NCBI RefSeq assembly: GCF_000284595.1
Contig: NC_017671.1
Span: 2,079,001-2,143,000, forward strand
Reading direction: 5' to 3'
Source: Stenotrophomonas maltophilia D457
GTDB lineage: Bacteria > Pseudomonadota > Gammaproteobacteria > Xanthomonadales > Xanthomonadaceae
Length of the DNA stretch: 64,000 nucleotides
This document shows, in pieces, positions 22,831 to 31,434 of this stretch (position 1 is its first letter; every line of letters starts with the position of its first letter). The translations under genes were made by a program, and so were the position numbers. Below the pieces are notes generated by a model. It did not search any database. It was not told where the DNA came from and saw only the letters and a program-made list of their open reading frames with translations.

Positions 22831-25800
22831 TTACCAACGCGCCTCCAGCGTTCTGAACGGTTTCGCCAGGCGCACGCCCTCGGCGTCGAAGTCGGAAACG
22901 CTGCGTCCGTCCACACGCACCGTCTTCGGCATCGTGCGCGCCGGCCACCAGACCTTCACCGCCGTTCCGTCGCGCAGCCCTTTGCCAAGCCCCACCTTCA
23001 GCACCCCGTCGCGCTGCCGCGCCTGCATCTGCAATGTGCCATACGCCGTCGGCAGGCGTTCCACCGCCAATCCATCCCCCGCCACCCACGAGGGCGGTGT
23101 GCCCGGCAGCAGCGAGAGCGCATCATCGTCTTCGCGCATCAGCATGCCGAACAGCGTGCGGCCGTACTCGGCGCCGATCCAGGTATGCGGCATGTCGCCG
23201 AGGTAGCGCGGGAAGCGCAGCCGTGAATGCACTACTTCGGCCAGCACCTGCCATTCAAGCGGGCGCCGGTCATGAAGCAGGCCCTGCAGCAGCTCGTCAG
23301 CCACGTCTGGCTGGCCCAGGTGCACATAGCTCAGCACGTTGCGGATCTCGTACGGCGTGTAGGCATACAGCGCACCGGGCTGGCTGCGCTTGCGCACGTC
23401 TTCCAGGTAGCGGGCGAAGGTGGTCCGCAACGCATCTGCCGGCAACACGCTCTGCGCGCCGGTCGGGTCCAGGGCGATCGACACGCCCGTGGGGTCACCA
23501 TCGCCAAGATCGGCCGATGACGGAATGAAGTCGATGCCCTTCCACGCCATCGTTGCGCGGATCGAGGCACGCAATGCGTCGTACAGCGCTTTGTACTGCT
23601 CGCGCGCCCAACGGGCGGTTTCGTGGTCGCCCAGCGCCTCGGCCAGCCACGCGCCGTCGTGCCACCCCTTCAGGCCCCAATAGTCATCCCAGTAGCTGTG
23701 GGTGGGTGATGGATAGCCCTCATGGCTGATCGATGGTGCAAGGATGCCCGCAAAGCGTTCCGGGGCAGGCTGGTCAGCCTTGTAACCGGGCACCAGCGTG
23801 CGCTCGCGCAGTTCCTGCAGGAAGTGCAGCGCGGCCTTCACCTTCGGCAGGTAGTCACGCACCGACTCGGGTCCGCCATCCAGCCGTGCAACGTCGGCGA
23901 CCAGCGCCACGTACTGGCCCTGGCTGTCGTACTCGATGTCCGAACCGAAGCCGGTGTTGACGCTGCCATCGTCATTGAGGATCGGCGAGACCAGGCCGTT
24001 GGCATGTACGCCGTGTTCGCTGTACCAGGCCAGGTAGTCGCGCGCGACCTTGGCCTCGCCCATGCGCAGCAGCACGGCCGAGGTGGCCATGCCGTCGCGG
24101 ATGAAGGAGCGGTTGTAGTTGCGCGGGCCGGGCTGCATCGCCGGGCCGGTCTGGTTGATCAGCATGTAGGCGGCCTGCGCGCGCAGCATGTCCACCAGTG
24201 ATGGGTCGGGCAGGCGCAGGCCGACCTGGCCCAGCCGTGCCTGCCAGTCCGCGGACGCCTGCGTGGCCAGTGAATCGAACGCCGCATTGGCATCGCGGGG
24301 AAGCGTGGCCAGATCCAGCGCAGGCGCTTCGGGCAGCACGCCATTGGCATCCGCGGCGGCGGTGCCCAACGGGAACGCGACCACGATGGCATCGCTGGTT
24401 CCCGGCGCCAACGAGACGCGGTAGTCCAACGCAGCCGAGGCAAGACCCTGGTCATCATGCGCCTGTTGCGCGGAAGGCAGTTGGCCGGCAGCGATGTCCG
24501 CGGTGATTTCCGTGGCGCCATCCCTGCCGAACGGCGCCGCGCCGGACGCAGCCACTGGCGTGAGCGAGTGCAGCAGCGTGCGGCCATTGATGCGCACGGA
24601 TTGCCTGTCGATGGCCACATCGCGGATCGGCGACAGCCCGCCGTTCTGCCATGGCGGGTTCATCTGCATCGGGCGCACGACCAGGCTGAGCGTGCCGTCG
24701 ATCCGGGTTTTTCCGGTGTTGTGCAGGCGATGGCGGAGGAAGGTTACCGGCTGGCCATCGCGCTCGATGGCGAACACTTCACTGCGCAGCTCCAGGCCGG
24801 GTTGCGGTGACCAGGTGGCGGAGGGCATCGGCTTCCAGCCATCCCGCAGCGCGTGCTGTATCGGCTGTCCTGCCGCGCCAGCGGCGCGGCCGTCAGCACT
24901 TCGCCAGATCGGCTGCACCAGTGGCGCGCCCTTGAAGGCTTCCAGATTGCCGTATTCGTCGAAGATCGACTTCTGCCGGCCCGCATGCACGCCCACTGCG
25001 GTCCAATAGGTCTGCTGCATCTGCAACGACGCCGGGAACAACGCGCGCTGCGCGCCGCTGGCAGCGATCTGGTAGCGCTTCATCGGCGTCATCACGGCTT
25101 TCGGGCCGAGCAGGCGCAGGCGCGCGATCTGCGGTGCAGCGCCGTCCACGCTCAGGCGGAATGTACGTAACGGTTGTGCTGCAGTGGCGGCCAGCCAGCT
25201 TTGTCGATGATTGGCCGCTTGTGCATCGTGTGCGAGGTCCTGCCAACGGCCCTGTGCATCCTGCACCTGCAGTCGCGCGGCGCCGCGCGCGCCATCGGCC
25301 CAGTCGACGACCAGGCCAGCCGTTGATTGGGCCCGCGGCAGCGTGATCTCGAACGTATGGGATCCATTTGCCCCGGCCGGCATCGCGACGGTGCCGCCGC
25401 CTTGCCAGAGCGCCGCTGCCTGCGTTGCATCGATACCGCTGATGCGTGCGCTGAGCGTGCTGTCCAGTGGCTCCATCTCGAAGATCGACACGCCCCAATC
25501 GGAGGTGCGCTGCGGGCTGGCCAGCCGCAGGTAGCGTGCCTTCCGCGGCGCGAAGTACAGCGTTTCCACGTCGCCCAGTGAATCGGCCATCGTGTACGCG
25601 GTCTGCCACTGCCTGCCATCCAGTGAGGTCTGCAGCGAATAGCCTTCCGGATTGGAGACATCCCAGGTGAGGCGCGCGCCGGCCAGCAGGGTGGGCGCGC
25701 CCAGATCGATCTGGAACCAGTGGCCGGGGCTGAAGGCGCCGCCGGTCACGGTCTTCGGGTCGCCGTCGATCAGGTGGCCGATCGCCATCGCCGGTACCTG

Positions 25801-25950
25801 CTGCGAGGAACTGCTGGCCTGCCATTGGCTGCGCGGGGGGAGGGTCTGTGCCTGTGCGCTGGAGGCCAGGGCGGCCAGCAGCAGGGCGGCGGCAGATCGC
25901 CATGGGATAGCTGAGCGGGAGACCTTGGAGCGTTCGGCGCGCAACGTCAT
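22831..25950 (-). CDS. Secreted discoidin-domain glycoside-hydrolase-like protein
   Basis: This 1039-residue protein begins with a signal peptide (AALLLAALASSAQAQ, cleavage about residue 35). Residues about 40-160 form an F5/8 type C (discoidin) sugar-binding domain (HLIDGDPKTVTGGAFSPGHWFQIDLG, SLDGRQWQTAYTM, RYLRLASPQRTSDWGVSIFEMEP). The C-terminal half (about 590-960) resembles an (alpha/alpha)6-barrel glycosidase: NYNRSFIRDGMATSAVLLRMGEAKVARDYLAWY, DIEYDSQGQYVAL, YWDDYWGLKGWHDGAWLAEALGD, PHTWIGAEYGRTLFGML. I cannot assign a numbered family or substrate. A LacI-type palindrome about 56 bases upstream of the start supports sugar-responsive control. Confidence 0.8.
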   Translation of the reverse strand: MTLRAERSKVSRSAIPWRSAAALLLAALASSAQAQTLPPRSQWQASSSSQQVPAMAIGHLIDGDPKTVTGGAFSPGHWFQIDLGAPTLLAGARLTWDVSNPEGYSLQTSLDGRQWQTAYTMADSLGDVETLYFAPRKARYLRLASPQRTSDWGVSIFEMEPLDSTLSARISGIDATQAAALWQGGGTVAMPAGANGSHTFEITLPRAQSTAGLVVDWADGARGAARLQVQDAQGRWQDLAHDAQAANHRQSWLAATAAQPLRTFRLSVDGAAPQIARLRLLGPKAVMTPMKRYQIAASGAQRALFPASLQMQQTYWTAVGVHAGRQKSIFDEYGNLEAFKGAPLVQPIWRSADGRAAGAAGQPIQHALRDGWKPMPSATWSPQPGLELRSEVFAIERDGQPVTFLRHRLHNTGKTRIDGTLSLVVRPMQMNPPWQNGGLSPIRDVAIDRQSVRINGRTLLHSLTPVAASGAAPFGRDGATEITADIAAGQLPSAQQAHDDQGLASAALDYRVSLAPGTSDAIVVAFPLGTAAADANGVLPEAPALDLATLPRDANAAFDSLATQASADWQARLGQVGLRLPDPSLVDMLRAQAAYMLINQTGPAMQPGPRNYNRSFIRDGMATSAVLLRMGEAKVARDYLAWYSEHGVHANGLVSPILNDDGSVNTGFGSDIEYDSQGQYVALVADVARLDGGPESVRDYLPKVKAALHFLQELRERTLVPGYKADQPAPERFAGILAPSISHEGYPSPTHSYWDDYWGLKGWHDGAWLAEALGDHETARWAREQYKALYDALRASIRATMAWKGIDFIPSSADLGDGDPTGVSIALDPTGAQSVLPADALRTTFARYLEDVRKRSQPGALYAYTPYEIRNVLSYVHLGQPDVADELLQGLLHDRRPLEWQVLAEVVHSRLRFPRYLGDMPHTWIGAEYGRTLFGMLMREDDDALSLLPGTPPSWVAGDGLAVERLPTAYGTLQMQARQRDGVLKVGLGKGLRDGTAVKVWWPARTMPKTVRVDGRSVSDFDAEGVRLAKPFRTLEARW

Positions 25951-26005
25951 TACAGACAGCCTCGCAGGTTCGACCGGAATCGGGCGAGCGCTACGCTAGC
26001 AAGGG

Positions 26006-26021
26006 ATGTAATCGGTTACAT
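26006..26021. promoter_or_regulatory. LacI-type operator upstream of the glycosidase-like gene
   Basis: ATGTAATCGGTTACAT has perfect 6-base arms around a CG-containing centre, the typical layout of a LacI/GalR-family site (TGTAA-N4-TTACA). It lies 56 bases before the start codon of the minus-strand glycosidase-like gene. No LacI-family gene is present in the window, so the regulator would act from elsewhere. Confidence 0.65.
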
Positions 26022-26059
26022 GACGCACTGCAGCGCCGCAGGCCGCTTCCGTGGTTGAC

Positions 26060-26084
26060 GCAGCCGAGCATGGCTCGGCTCTAC
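26060..26084 (-). repeat. Single SMAG-type REP
   Basis: GCAGCCGAGCATGGCTCGGC followed by TCTAC is the minus-strand form of the GTAG-headed palindrome seen at 14661-14758. It lies between the glycosidase-like promoter region and the end of the MBL-fold gene, where it can mark the 3' end of the latter. Confidence 0.85.
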
Positions 26085-26116
26085 ATGGCTTCCGGCAGGT
26101 CAAACGGCATCCCCCG

Positions 26117-27193
26117 TTAAAGGCCCACCGTCTCCCACCATCGCGTACCCGCCTGCGGCGCCTGCATGTCCAGTGCTTCGCCCATCATCGGCGTGGCCAC
26201 CGGCACATTCTTTGCGGCCGCCAATGCCGTGATGCGCTCGAACGGCTGCTGCCATGCGTGCAGGGCCAGATCGAAGGTGCCGTTGTGGATCGGCAGCAGC
26301 CACTTGCCGCGCAGGTCCAGGTGCGCCTGCAGGGTCTGTTCCGGCTGCATGTGCACGAACGCCCAGCGCGGATCGTAGGCGCCGGTCTCGATCATGGTCA
26401 GGTCGAACGGTCCGTACTTCTCGCCGATGGCCTTGAAGCCATCGAAGTAGCCGGTGTCGCCGCTGAAGAAGATGCGGAAGTCGCCGTCCTGGATCACCCA
26501 TGACGCCCACAGGCTGCGGTCGCTGTCACCCAGCCCGCGGCCGGAGAAGTGCTGGCCCGGGGTCGCGGTCAAGCGCAGGCCACTGGCTTCAGTCGACTGC
26601 CACCAGTCCAGCTGTTCCACCTTGCTGGCGTCCACACCCCATGCAATCAGCTGGTCGCCGACGCCGAGCGGTGCGATGAAGCGCGCGGTCTTGCCGGCCA
26701 GCTGCATTACCGCGGCACGGTCGAGATGGTCATAGTGGTTGTGCGAGAGGATCACGCCGGCGATGGGCGGCAGTTCGTCGATGCTGATCGGCGGTGCGTG
26801 GAAGCGCGCCGGCCCCATCCACTGCACCGGTGAGGCGCGCTCGGAGAACACCGGGTCGGTCAGCCAGTACTGGCCACGCAGCTTCAGCAGGATCGTGGAG
26901 TGCCCAAGCCGGAACAGGCTGCGATCCGGCGCAGCATCCAGGGAGGCGCGGTCCAGCGGCTTCACCGGAATCGGGTGGGCGGGCACGGTCCCCTTGGGCT
27001 TGTTGAACAGGAACGTCCACCAGATCTCCGCACCGTCGCGCAGGCCCATCGCCGGACGGGGCAGGGCATTGCGGAACTTGCCGTCGCGGTACTGCGGCGA
27101 ATCGGGGAAGTCGGGGAGGGACCAGGACTTGCAGAAGGTGTAGGCGGTCACGGCGAGGATTCCAAGCAGGAGGACAAGGAGCAGGCGCTTCAT
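26117..27193 (-). CDS. Membrane-anchored MBL-fold hydrolase (NAPE-PLD/RomA-like)
   Basis: A 358-residue metallo-beta-lactamase-fold protein with an N-terminal membrane anchor or signal (KRLLLVLLLGILAVTAYTF). Zinc ligands appear in ILSHNHYDHLD (HxHxDH, about residue 145), FFSGDTGYFDGF, and LLPIHNGTFDLA. The RLGHSTILLKLRGQYWLTDPVFSERASPVQWMGPARFH block is characteristic of the N-acyl-phosphatidylethanolamine phospholipase D/RomA group, so a phospholipid or other envelope substrate is likely. The ATG at 27193 is preferred over the longer frame, which would run into the operators. The divergent TetR gene and the paired palindromes at 27211-27261 suggest induced expression. Confidence 0.88.
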   Translation of the reverse strand: MKRLLLVLLLGILAVTAYTFCKSWSLPDFPDSPQYRDGKFRNALPRPAMGLRDGAEIWWTFLFNKPKGTVPAHPIPVKPLDRASLDAAPDRSLFRLGHSTILLKLRGQYWLTDPVFSERASPVQWMGPARFHAPPISIDELPPIAGVILSHNHYDHLDRAAVMQLAGKTARFIAPLGVGDQLIAWGVDASKVEQLDWWQSTEASGLRLTATPGQHFSGRGLGDSDRSLWASWVIQDGDFRIFFSGDTGYFDGFKAIGEKYGPFDLTMIETGAYDPRWAFVHMQPEQTLQAHLDLRGKWLLPIHNGTFDLALHAWQQPFERITALAAAKNVPVATPMMGEALDMQAPQAGTRWWETVGL

Positions 27194-27210
27194 GGGTGAC
27201 GTCCGCTGGG

Positions 27211-27261
27211 TACACTGCACAGTGTAGTTTCACATTTTTCAAAAGTACACTACTGGGTGTA
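27211..27261. promoter_or_regulatory. Paired TetR operators between MBL-fold and tetR-like genes
   Basis: TACACTGCACAGTGTA (27211-27226, perfect 7-base arms) and TACACTACTGGGTGTA (27246-27261, imperfect) are the same 16-base element spaced 35 bases centre to centre. They lie between divergent genes. The A/T-rich run between them (TTTCACATTTTTCAAAAG) is likely promoter DNA. Confidence 0.7.
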
Positions 27262-27297
27262 AAATGGTGGCGTCCGTTCAGCTATCCGGTTTCCGCC

Positions 27298-27909
27298 ATG
27301 CCCCGTGCCCCACAACGCCTGACCGACCGCAAACGCGAGGCCATCGTGCGCGCGGCGGTGGAGGAGTTCCGTGCATCGGGCTACGAGGCGACCAGCATGG
27401 ACCGCATCGCCGAGGTGGCCGGGGTCTCCAAGCGCACCGTCTACAACCACTTCCCGAGCAAGGAAGCGCTGTTTTCTATGATCCTGGAGGAGCTGTGGGA
27501 ACGCAGCGTGGCCAGCGACGCACTGCCGTATCGCGCGGACCAGCCGTTGCAGGCGCAGCTGCTGCAGTTGCTGGGCCAGAAGCTGGAACTGCTCAGCGAT
27601 GCCAACTTCATCGACCTGGCACGGGTGGCGATGGCCGAGGTCATCCACTCACCGGAGCGGGCGCAGGCCATCGTCTGCCGCATGGGCGAGAAGGAAAGTG
27701 GCGAGAGTGCGTGGATCCGCGCAGCGATCGCCGATGGCCGGTTGCGAGAGGTTGATCCGGAATTCGCCGGCCACCAGCTGCATGGGCTGGTGAAGAGCTT
27801 CGCGTTCTGGCCGCAGGTGACGATGGGGCAGCCACCATTGACCGCGCAGGAACGCGCACGCGTCGCCGAATCGGCGGTGGCCATGTTCCTGGGTTTCTAC
27901 GCGGTCTAG
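27298..27909 (+). CDS. TetR/AcrR-family regulator
   Basis: A 203-residue TetR protein. The helix-turn-helix is REAIVRAAVEEFRASGYEAT, MDRIAEVAGVSKRTVYNHFPSKEALFSMIL (about residues 12-60). The C-terminal domain is of the AefR-like type (FIDLARVAMAEVIHSPERAQAIV, FAGHQLHGLVKSFAFWPQV). The start at ATG 27298 follows the operator region. It is divergent from the MBL-fold gene, its probable target. Its TAG stop overlaps the TAG stop of the convergent EAL gene within a shared CTAG. Confidence 0.88.
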   Translation: MPRAPQRLTDRKREAIVRAAVEEFRASGYEATSMDRIAEVAGVSKRTVYNHFPSKEALFSMILEELWERSVASDALPYRADQPLQAQLLQLLGQKLELLSDANFIDLARVAMAEVIHSPERAQAIVCRMGEKESGESAWIRAAIADGRLREVDPEFAGHQLHGLVKSFAFWPQVTMGQPPLTAQERARVAESAVAMFLGFYAV

Positions 27910-29852
27910 CTGGCGGCGAAGCGACGGAACTCGTCGGCCGGCAGTGCGGCCGAGTACAGATAGCCCTGGCCGACATCCACGCCCAGCGCGCGCAGGTGCT
28001 GTTCCTGCGCCAGGGTTTCGGTCCCCTCGGCCACCACGATCGCGCCGCAGCGGTGCGCGACTTCGACGATGAAGCGAACGATCGACTGCGACTTGGCGTC
28101 GGACAGCGTGGCGATCAACGCCTGCTCGATCTTGACCTCGGCGATGGCCAGCTGCGAAAGCAGGATCAGGGTCGAATAGCCCGCGCCGAAATCATCCAGC
28201 GACAGGGTGACTCCGGCCGCCAGCAGCTGTGCGATGTTGGCATCGACCAGGTCACGCTCGACGATCTCGGTCCACTCGACGATTTCCAGCCGCAGCATCG
28301 CGCCGGGGATGTCGTGCAGCTGCAGCAGTTCCTGCAGGCGCAGGCCGAATTCGGGCAGGCGCAGGGATTCGGCTGACACATTGACTGCGATGGTCAGCGC
28401 CGCGCCGTCCTGCCGGCAGTGCTGCAGGAAGTGCACCGCCGACTGCAGCGTGGCCCATTCCAGGTCTGCCAGCCGGCCCTGCCGGCGCAGCAGCGAGATC
28501 ACCCGCATCGGTGCAATCGGCCGGCCTTCGCCATCGCGCATGCGCAGCAGCGCTTCGGCGCCGACCAGCTGGCGGTCCTGCAGGCGATGCTTGGGCTGGT
28601 AGCACAGCGGTGCGTCGCCCTGCTGCAGCCAGCGTTCGAGGGCGAATTCGATCAGGGCGTCGATCTCGCCGTCGCGCTGGATCGGGTCGTCGAAGAACAC
28701 GACGCCGGATTCGATCGCGCTCAGTGCCACGGTGATCGCGCGGAACGGAAGATGTCCTTCGTCGGCATCAACGGGGGGCTTCAATTCAACCACCGCACAA
28801 CGGAACAGTGGCCGGAAGCCAGGCCAATCGCGGCCGACCCGATCGGCCAGGTTGCTGGCCAGCTCGGTGATCTGCGGTTGTATGCGCAGTTCGGACAAGG
28901 TCATGCCGCGCACCAGGATCGCCAGCGCGGCATCACCGAACTGGTAGACCTCCACGTCGTCCACCGCCAGCGATGGCAGCAACCGGTGGACGTCGGCCGG
29001 TGTATCGCGCTGCCACAGGCCGTTGTCCTGCAATGGCCCGTAGCGCAGGCGCAGATCGCGCAGGTTGCCCATCTCGGCCACGATCAGGCAGGCCTTGCCG
29101 ATGCCGTCGTTGTCGCGCCAGTACCGCTGCAGGCGTTCACCGAGCGCACGCATGTTGGGCAGGCCGCTGATCGGATCGATGCGCAGCCACGCCTGTTCGC
29201 GCTGGCGCTGCGCATCGATCTGGGCATCGTTGTAGACCAGTGCGAACACTGCGCCGAGTACCAGCAGCGAGACCGGCAGTGCCAGCACACGCTGGATCGC
29301 CAGTTCGGCCACCGGTAATTGATCGGCCCCAATGATCGCCACACCCAGCGCCAGGCCCAGGGCGGTCATCCCGATACGCACGGACCACGCCTGCAGGATC
29401 ATGCGTGGCGAGAGTTCGTTGAGCATGCGCGGGTGCAGGCGCCTGCGCAGCCAGACGCCGGCCACCATCTGCAACACGGCCTCGAGGCTGGCAGGCAGGA
29501 AGAACTGGGTGCCGACGAACTGGTAGCGGGCGAGCAGGGCGGCGGCCAGGCAGGCCAAGCCGCCGCGCCAGCCACCGAGCAGGCCACTGACCAGCAGGAT
29601 GTCGAAGCCGAGGTGCAGCTTGACCACACCCTGGGTGTAACGGGCCACGAACCAGGAATTGAACAGGTAGATCAGGCCCAGCGCTATGCCGACATACAGG
29701 CGCCGTCCTTCAATGGCGTGCCCGGCGCGACGGGTGGCGATCAGCAGCACGCCGATCATGCCGATCACCGCCGTGGCCTGCAGCAGGTACAGCGGCAGGC
29801 TGGGCAGGGCGCTGTCCAGGACCTGGGCCGAGACCCGTGAAAGCGCATCCAT
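27906..29852 (-). CDS. Membrane EAL-domain c-di-GMP phosphodiesterase with degenerate GGDEF
   Basis: A 648-residue signalling protein. About six N-terminal helices (residues 15-200; LLQATAVIGMIGVLLIATRR, FDILLVSGLLGGWRGGLACLAAALLARYQF) resemble the LytS-type 5TM sensor. A degenerate GGDEF follows (about 225-395; ISGLPNMRALGERLQRYW, with YQFGDAALAIL in place of GGDEF). The EAL domain is about 400-645. The EAL residues look intact: GAEALLRM, VNVSAES, LEIVEWTE, LSLDDFGAGYS, VKIEQ, VAEGTET and GQGYLYS. It should therefore hydrolyse c-di-GMP, with the GGDEF as a regulatory module. The ATG at 29852 is preferred to a far-upstream start lacking domain content. Confidence 0.88.
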   Translation of the reverse strand: MDALSRVSAQVLDSALPSLPLYLLQATAVIGMIGVLLIATRRAGHAIEGRRLYVGIALGLIYLFNSWFVARYTQGVVKLHLGFDILLVSGLLGGWRGGLACLAAALLARYQFVGTQFFLPASLEAVLQMVAGVWLRRRLHPRMLNELSPRMILQAWSVRIGMTALGLALGVAIIGADQLPVAELAIQRVLALPVSLLVLGAVFALVYNDAQIDAQRQREQAWLRIDPISGLPNMRALGERLQRYWRDNDGIGKACLIVAEMGNLRDLRLRYGPLQDNGLWQRDTPADVHRLLPSLAVDDVEVYQFGDAALAILVRGMTLSELRIQPQITELASNLADRVGRDWPGFRPLFRCAVVELKPPVDADEGHLPFRAITVALSAIESGVVFFDDPIQRDGEIDALIEFALERWLQQGDAPLCYQPKHRLQDRQLVGAEALLRMRDGEGRPIAPMRVISLLRRQGRLADLEWATLQSAVHFLQHCRQDGAALTIAVNVSAESLRLPEFGLRLQELLQLHDIPGAMLRLEIVEWTEIVERDLVDANIAQLLAAGVTLSLDDFGAGYSTLILLSQLAIAEVKIEQALIATLSDAKSQSIVRFIVEVAHRCGAIVVAEGTETLAQEQHLRALGVDVGQGYLYSAALPADEFRRFAAS

Positions 29853-29946
29853 AGCAGGTTCCCGCCTGTGACCGACGGCCAGTGACGAGCAGGGTAAACC
29901 ACAGGCGCCTGTGCGGCCACCAAGGGCCAGGCCAAGGTCCCTGCGG

Positions 29947-30663
29947 TCAGTAGCGCGGGTCGGCGATGGCGGGCAGCACCAGTTCGCGCACGAAGGAGGA
30001 CGGTGACAGCTGCAGCAGGGTGCGTACCATCGCCACGACATCATGGACCGGCACCAGTGCGCCGTCGCCGCGCGCTGCGGCGTCCGCTACCGGCACTGAC
30101 AGTGCATCGTCGGTGTTGAGGTAGCCCAGCTGCAGGCTGGTTACCGCCAGGCGCCGATCCCGGAAGCCTTCGCGCAGCGCATCGGCGATGCCGTTGAGCG
30201 CGAACTTGGATGCGCCGAACGCCACTTCCGGGCGGCCGCTGCGCGGCAGCGCCGAGGTCGAGCCGGTCAGCACCAGCTGTGGACGTGCTGCGCCCAGTAC
30301 CCTCGGCAGCAGGCGCCGCAGCAGCACCAGGGTGGCGGTGATGTTGACGTCGACCAGCTGGGCAAGCGCGGCATCGCTTTCGTCGAGGAAGGCGTACTCG
30401 TCGCTGAAGGCCGTCTCTTCCCAGATGCCCAGGTTGTGGATGAGCACATCCAGATCGGCCGGCGCCTGCGCTGCGATGTGATTGGCAGCAAGGGTGGGCT
30501 GGGACAGATCCGCTTCGATCCACTGCAGGGTGACGCCCTCGGGGCATTCAAGGTCGTGCGGGCGGCTGCGCGAAACGCCGATGACGGTGTCGCCCGCACT
30601 GCACAGGCCTTCGACGAACGCTCGACCGAGGCCCCTGCTGGCGCCGATGACCATCAATTTCAT
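29947..30663 (-). CDS. SDR-family protein lacking the catalytic tyrosine
   Basis: A 238-residue short-chain dehydrogenase-like protein. The cofactor motif MKLMVIGASRGLGRAFVEG is intact, NLGIWEE replaces the NNAG loop, and the Ser is in VLTGSTSAL. The active-site YxxxK is FGASK here (codon TTC at the Tyr position), so normal hydride-transfer chemistry is doubtful. It resembles the CsgA/C-factor and short NAD(P)-binding groups in length. It is followed on the same strand, in order of transcription, by the EAL gene after about 95 bases. It could be a regulator, a scaffold, or an enzyme using another acid. Confidence 0.8.
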   Translation of the reverse strand: MKLMVIGASRGLGRAFVEGLCSAGDTVIGVSRSRPHDLECPEGVTLQWIEADLSQPTLAANHIAAQAPADLDVLIHNLGIWEETAFSDEYAFLDESDAALAQLVDVNITATLVLLRRLLPRVLGAARPQLVLTGSTSALPRSGRPEVAFGASKFALNGIADALREGFRDRRLAVTSLQLGYLNTDDALSVPVADAAARGDGALVPVHDVVAMVRTLLQLSPSSFVRELVLPAIADPRY

Positions 30664-30691
30664 GTGGCTTCCTTGTTGTGCTGCGGCGGCC

Positions 30692-31420
30692 TCAGTCGGC
30701 CGCCAGAATGGTGTCCCAATCGGCGAACGCGCGCAGGCCGCTGCGTCCGGCGGTGATGATCGAGGCGGTGTTGTCGAGCTGGCAACGGTATTGCGGCTGC
30801 AGCCCGGACGCCCGCGCGGACACGGCCATGGCGTGTACCAGCTGTCGCGCGTGACCGCGACCGCGGGCCTCGGGCAGGGTCAGTACGCCCATATCGGCGA
30901 AGGCTGGATCCAGGCTCCAGGGGTACATGCTTCCCGCAGCGACCAGGCGCTCGCCGTCGAAGGCACCGAACACCTGCCAGTGATCCAGCTCGACCCATGC
31001 GGCATCGAGATCGTCCTCGCTGGCGGTGGCCTGGAACGCGTTGAACGCTGCCGCGTCGGTCGCGCCGAGGCGGCGGATATGTGGTGGGGCAGGGTGTTCG
31101 GCGAGGGCGGCGAGTGTTGCGGTGGGGAAGTAGAAGACACGATCCGCGCCGTGCGTATGCTGGCCGAGCTGCTGCAAGCGCTGTTGCAGCTGCGCCAGTG
31201 TCCAGTGCGGTTGCGCACGCAGTTGCAGGCGAGCGGCCAGGGCAGGACGCAACAGCGCTCGGGCGGGGCCCGCGACCGGCTGTAACAGCATGCCGTCCTC
31301 ACCCTCATCGACATCATCGCTGCACGCCAGGAGCAGCTGCGGCCCCTGCTGCAACGTGCGCTGGCCGGCGAACAAGCGCTGCCAGGCAGCATCGATCAAC
31401 GGGGAAATCGCATCATCCAT
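30692..31420 (-). CDS. GNAT-family acetyltransferase with N-terminal extension
   Basis: A 242-residue protein. The C-terminal half is a GNAT fold (RRLGATDAAAFNAFQATASEDDLDAAWVELDHW, GVLTLPEARGRGHARQLVHAMAV with the R/Q-x-x-G-x-G/A pattern, SGLRAFADWDTIL). The N-terminal 110 residues (LIDAAWQRLFAGQRTLQQ, REDRVFYFPTATL region) have no clear family, as in other FR47-like two-lobed GNATs. The substrate is unknown. It lies between the ArsR-rhodanese and SDR genes on the minus strand with 14- and 28-base gaps, so the three may be cotranscribed. Confidence 0.8.
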   Translation of the reverse strand: MDDAISPLIDAAWQRLFAGQRTLQQGPQLLLACSDDVDEGEDGMLLQPVAGPARALLRPALAARLQLRAQPHWTLAQLQQRLQQLGQHTHGADRVFYFPTATLAALAEHPAPPHIRRLGATDAAAFNAFQATASEDDLDAAWVELDHWQVFGAFDGERLVAAGSMYPWSLDPAFADMGVLTLPEARGRGHARQLVHAMAVSARASGLQPQYRCQLDNTASIITAGRSGLRAFADWDTILAAD

Positions 31421-31434
31421 GACAAACGGTTCGC

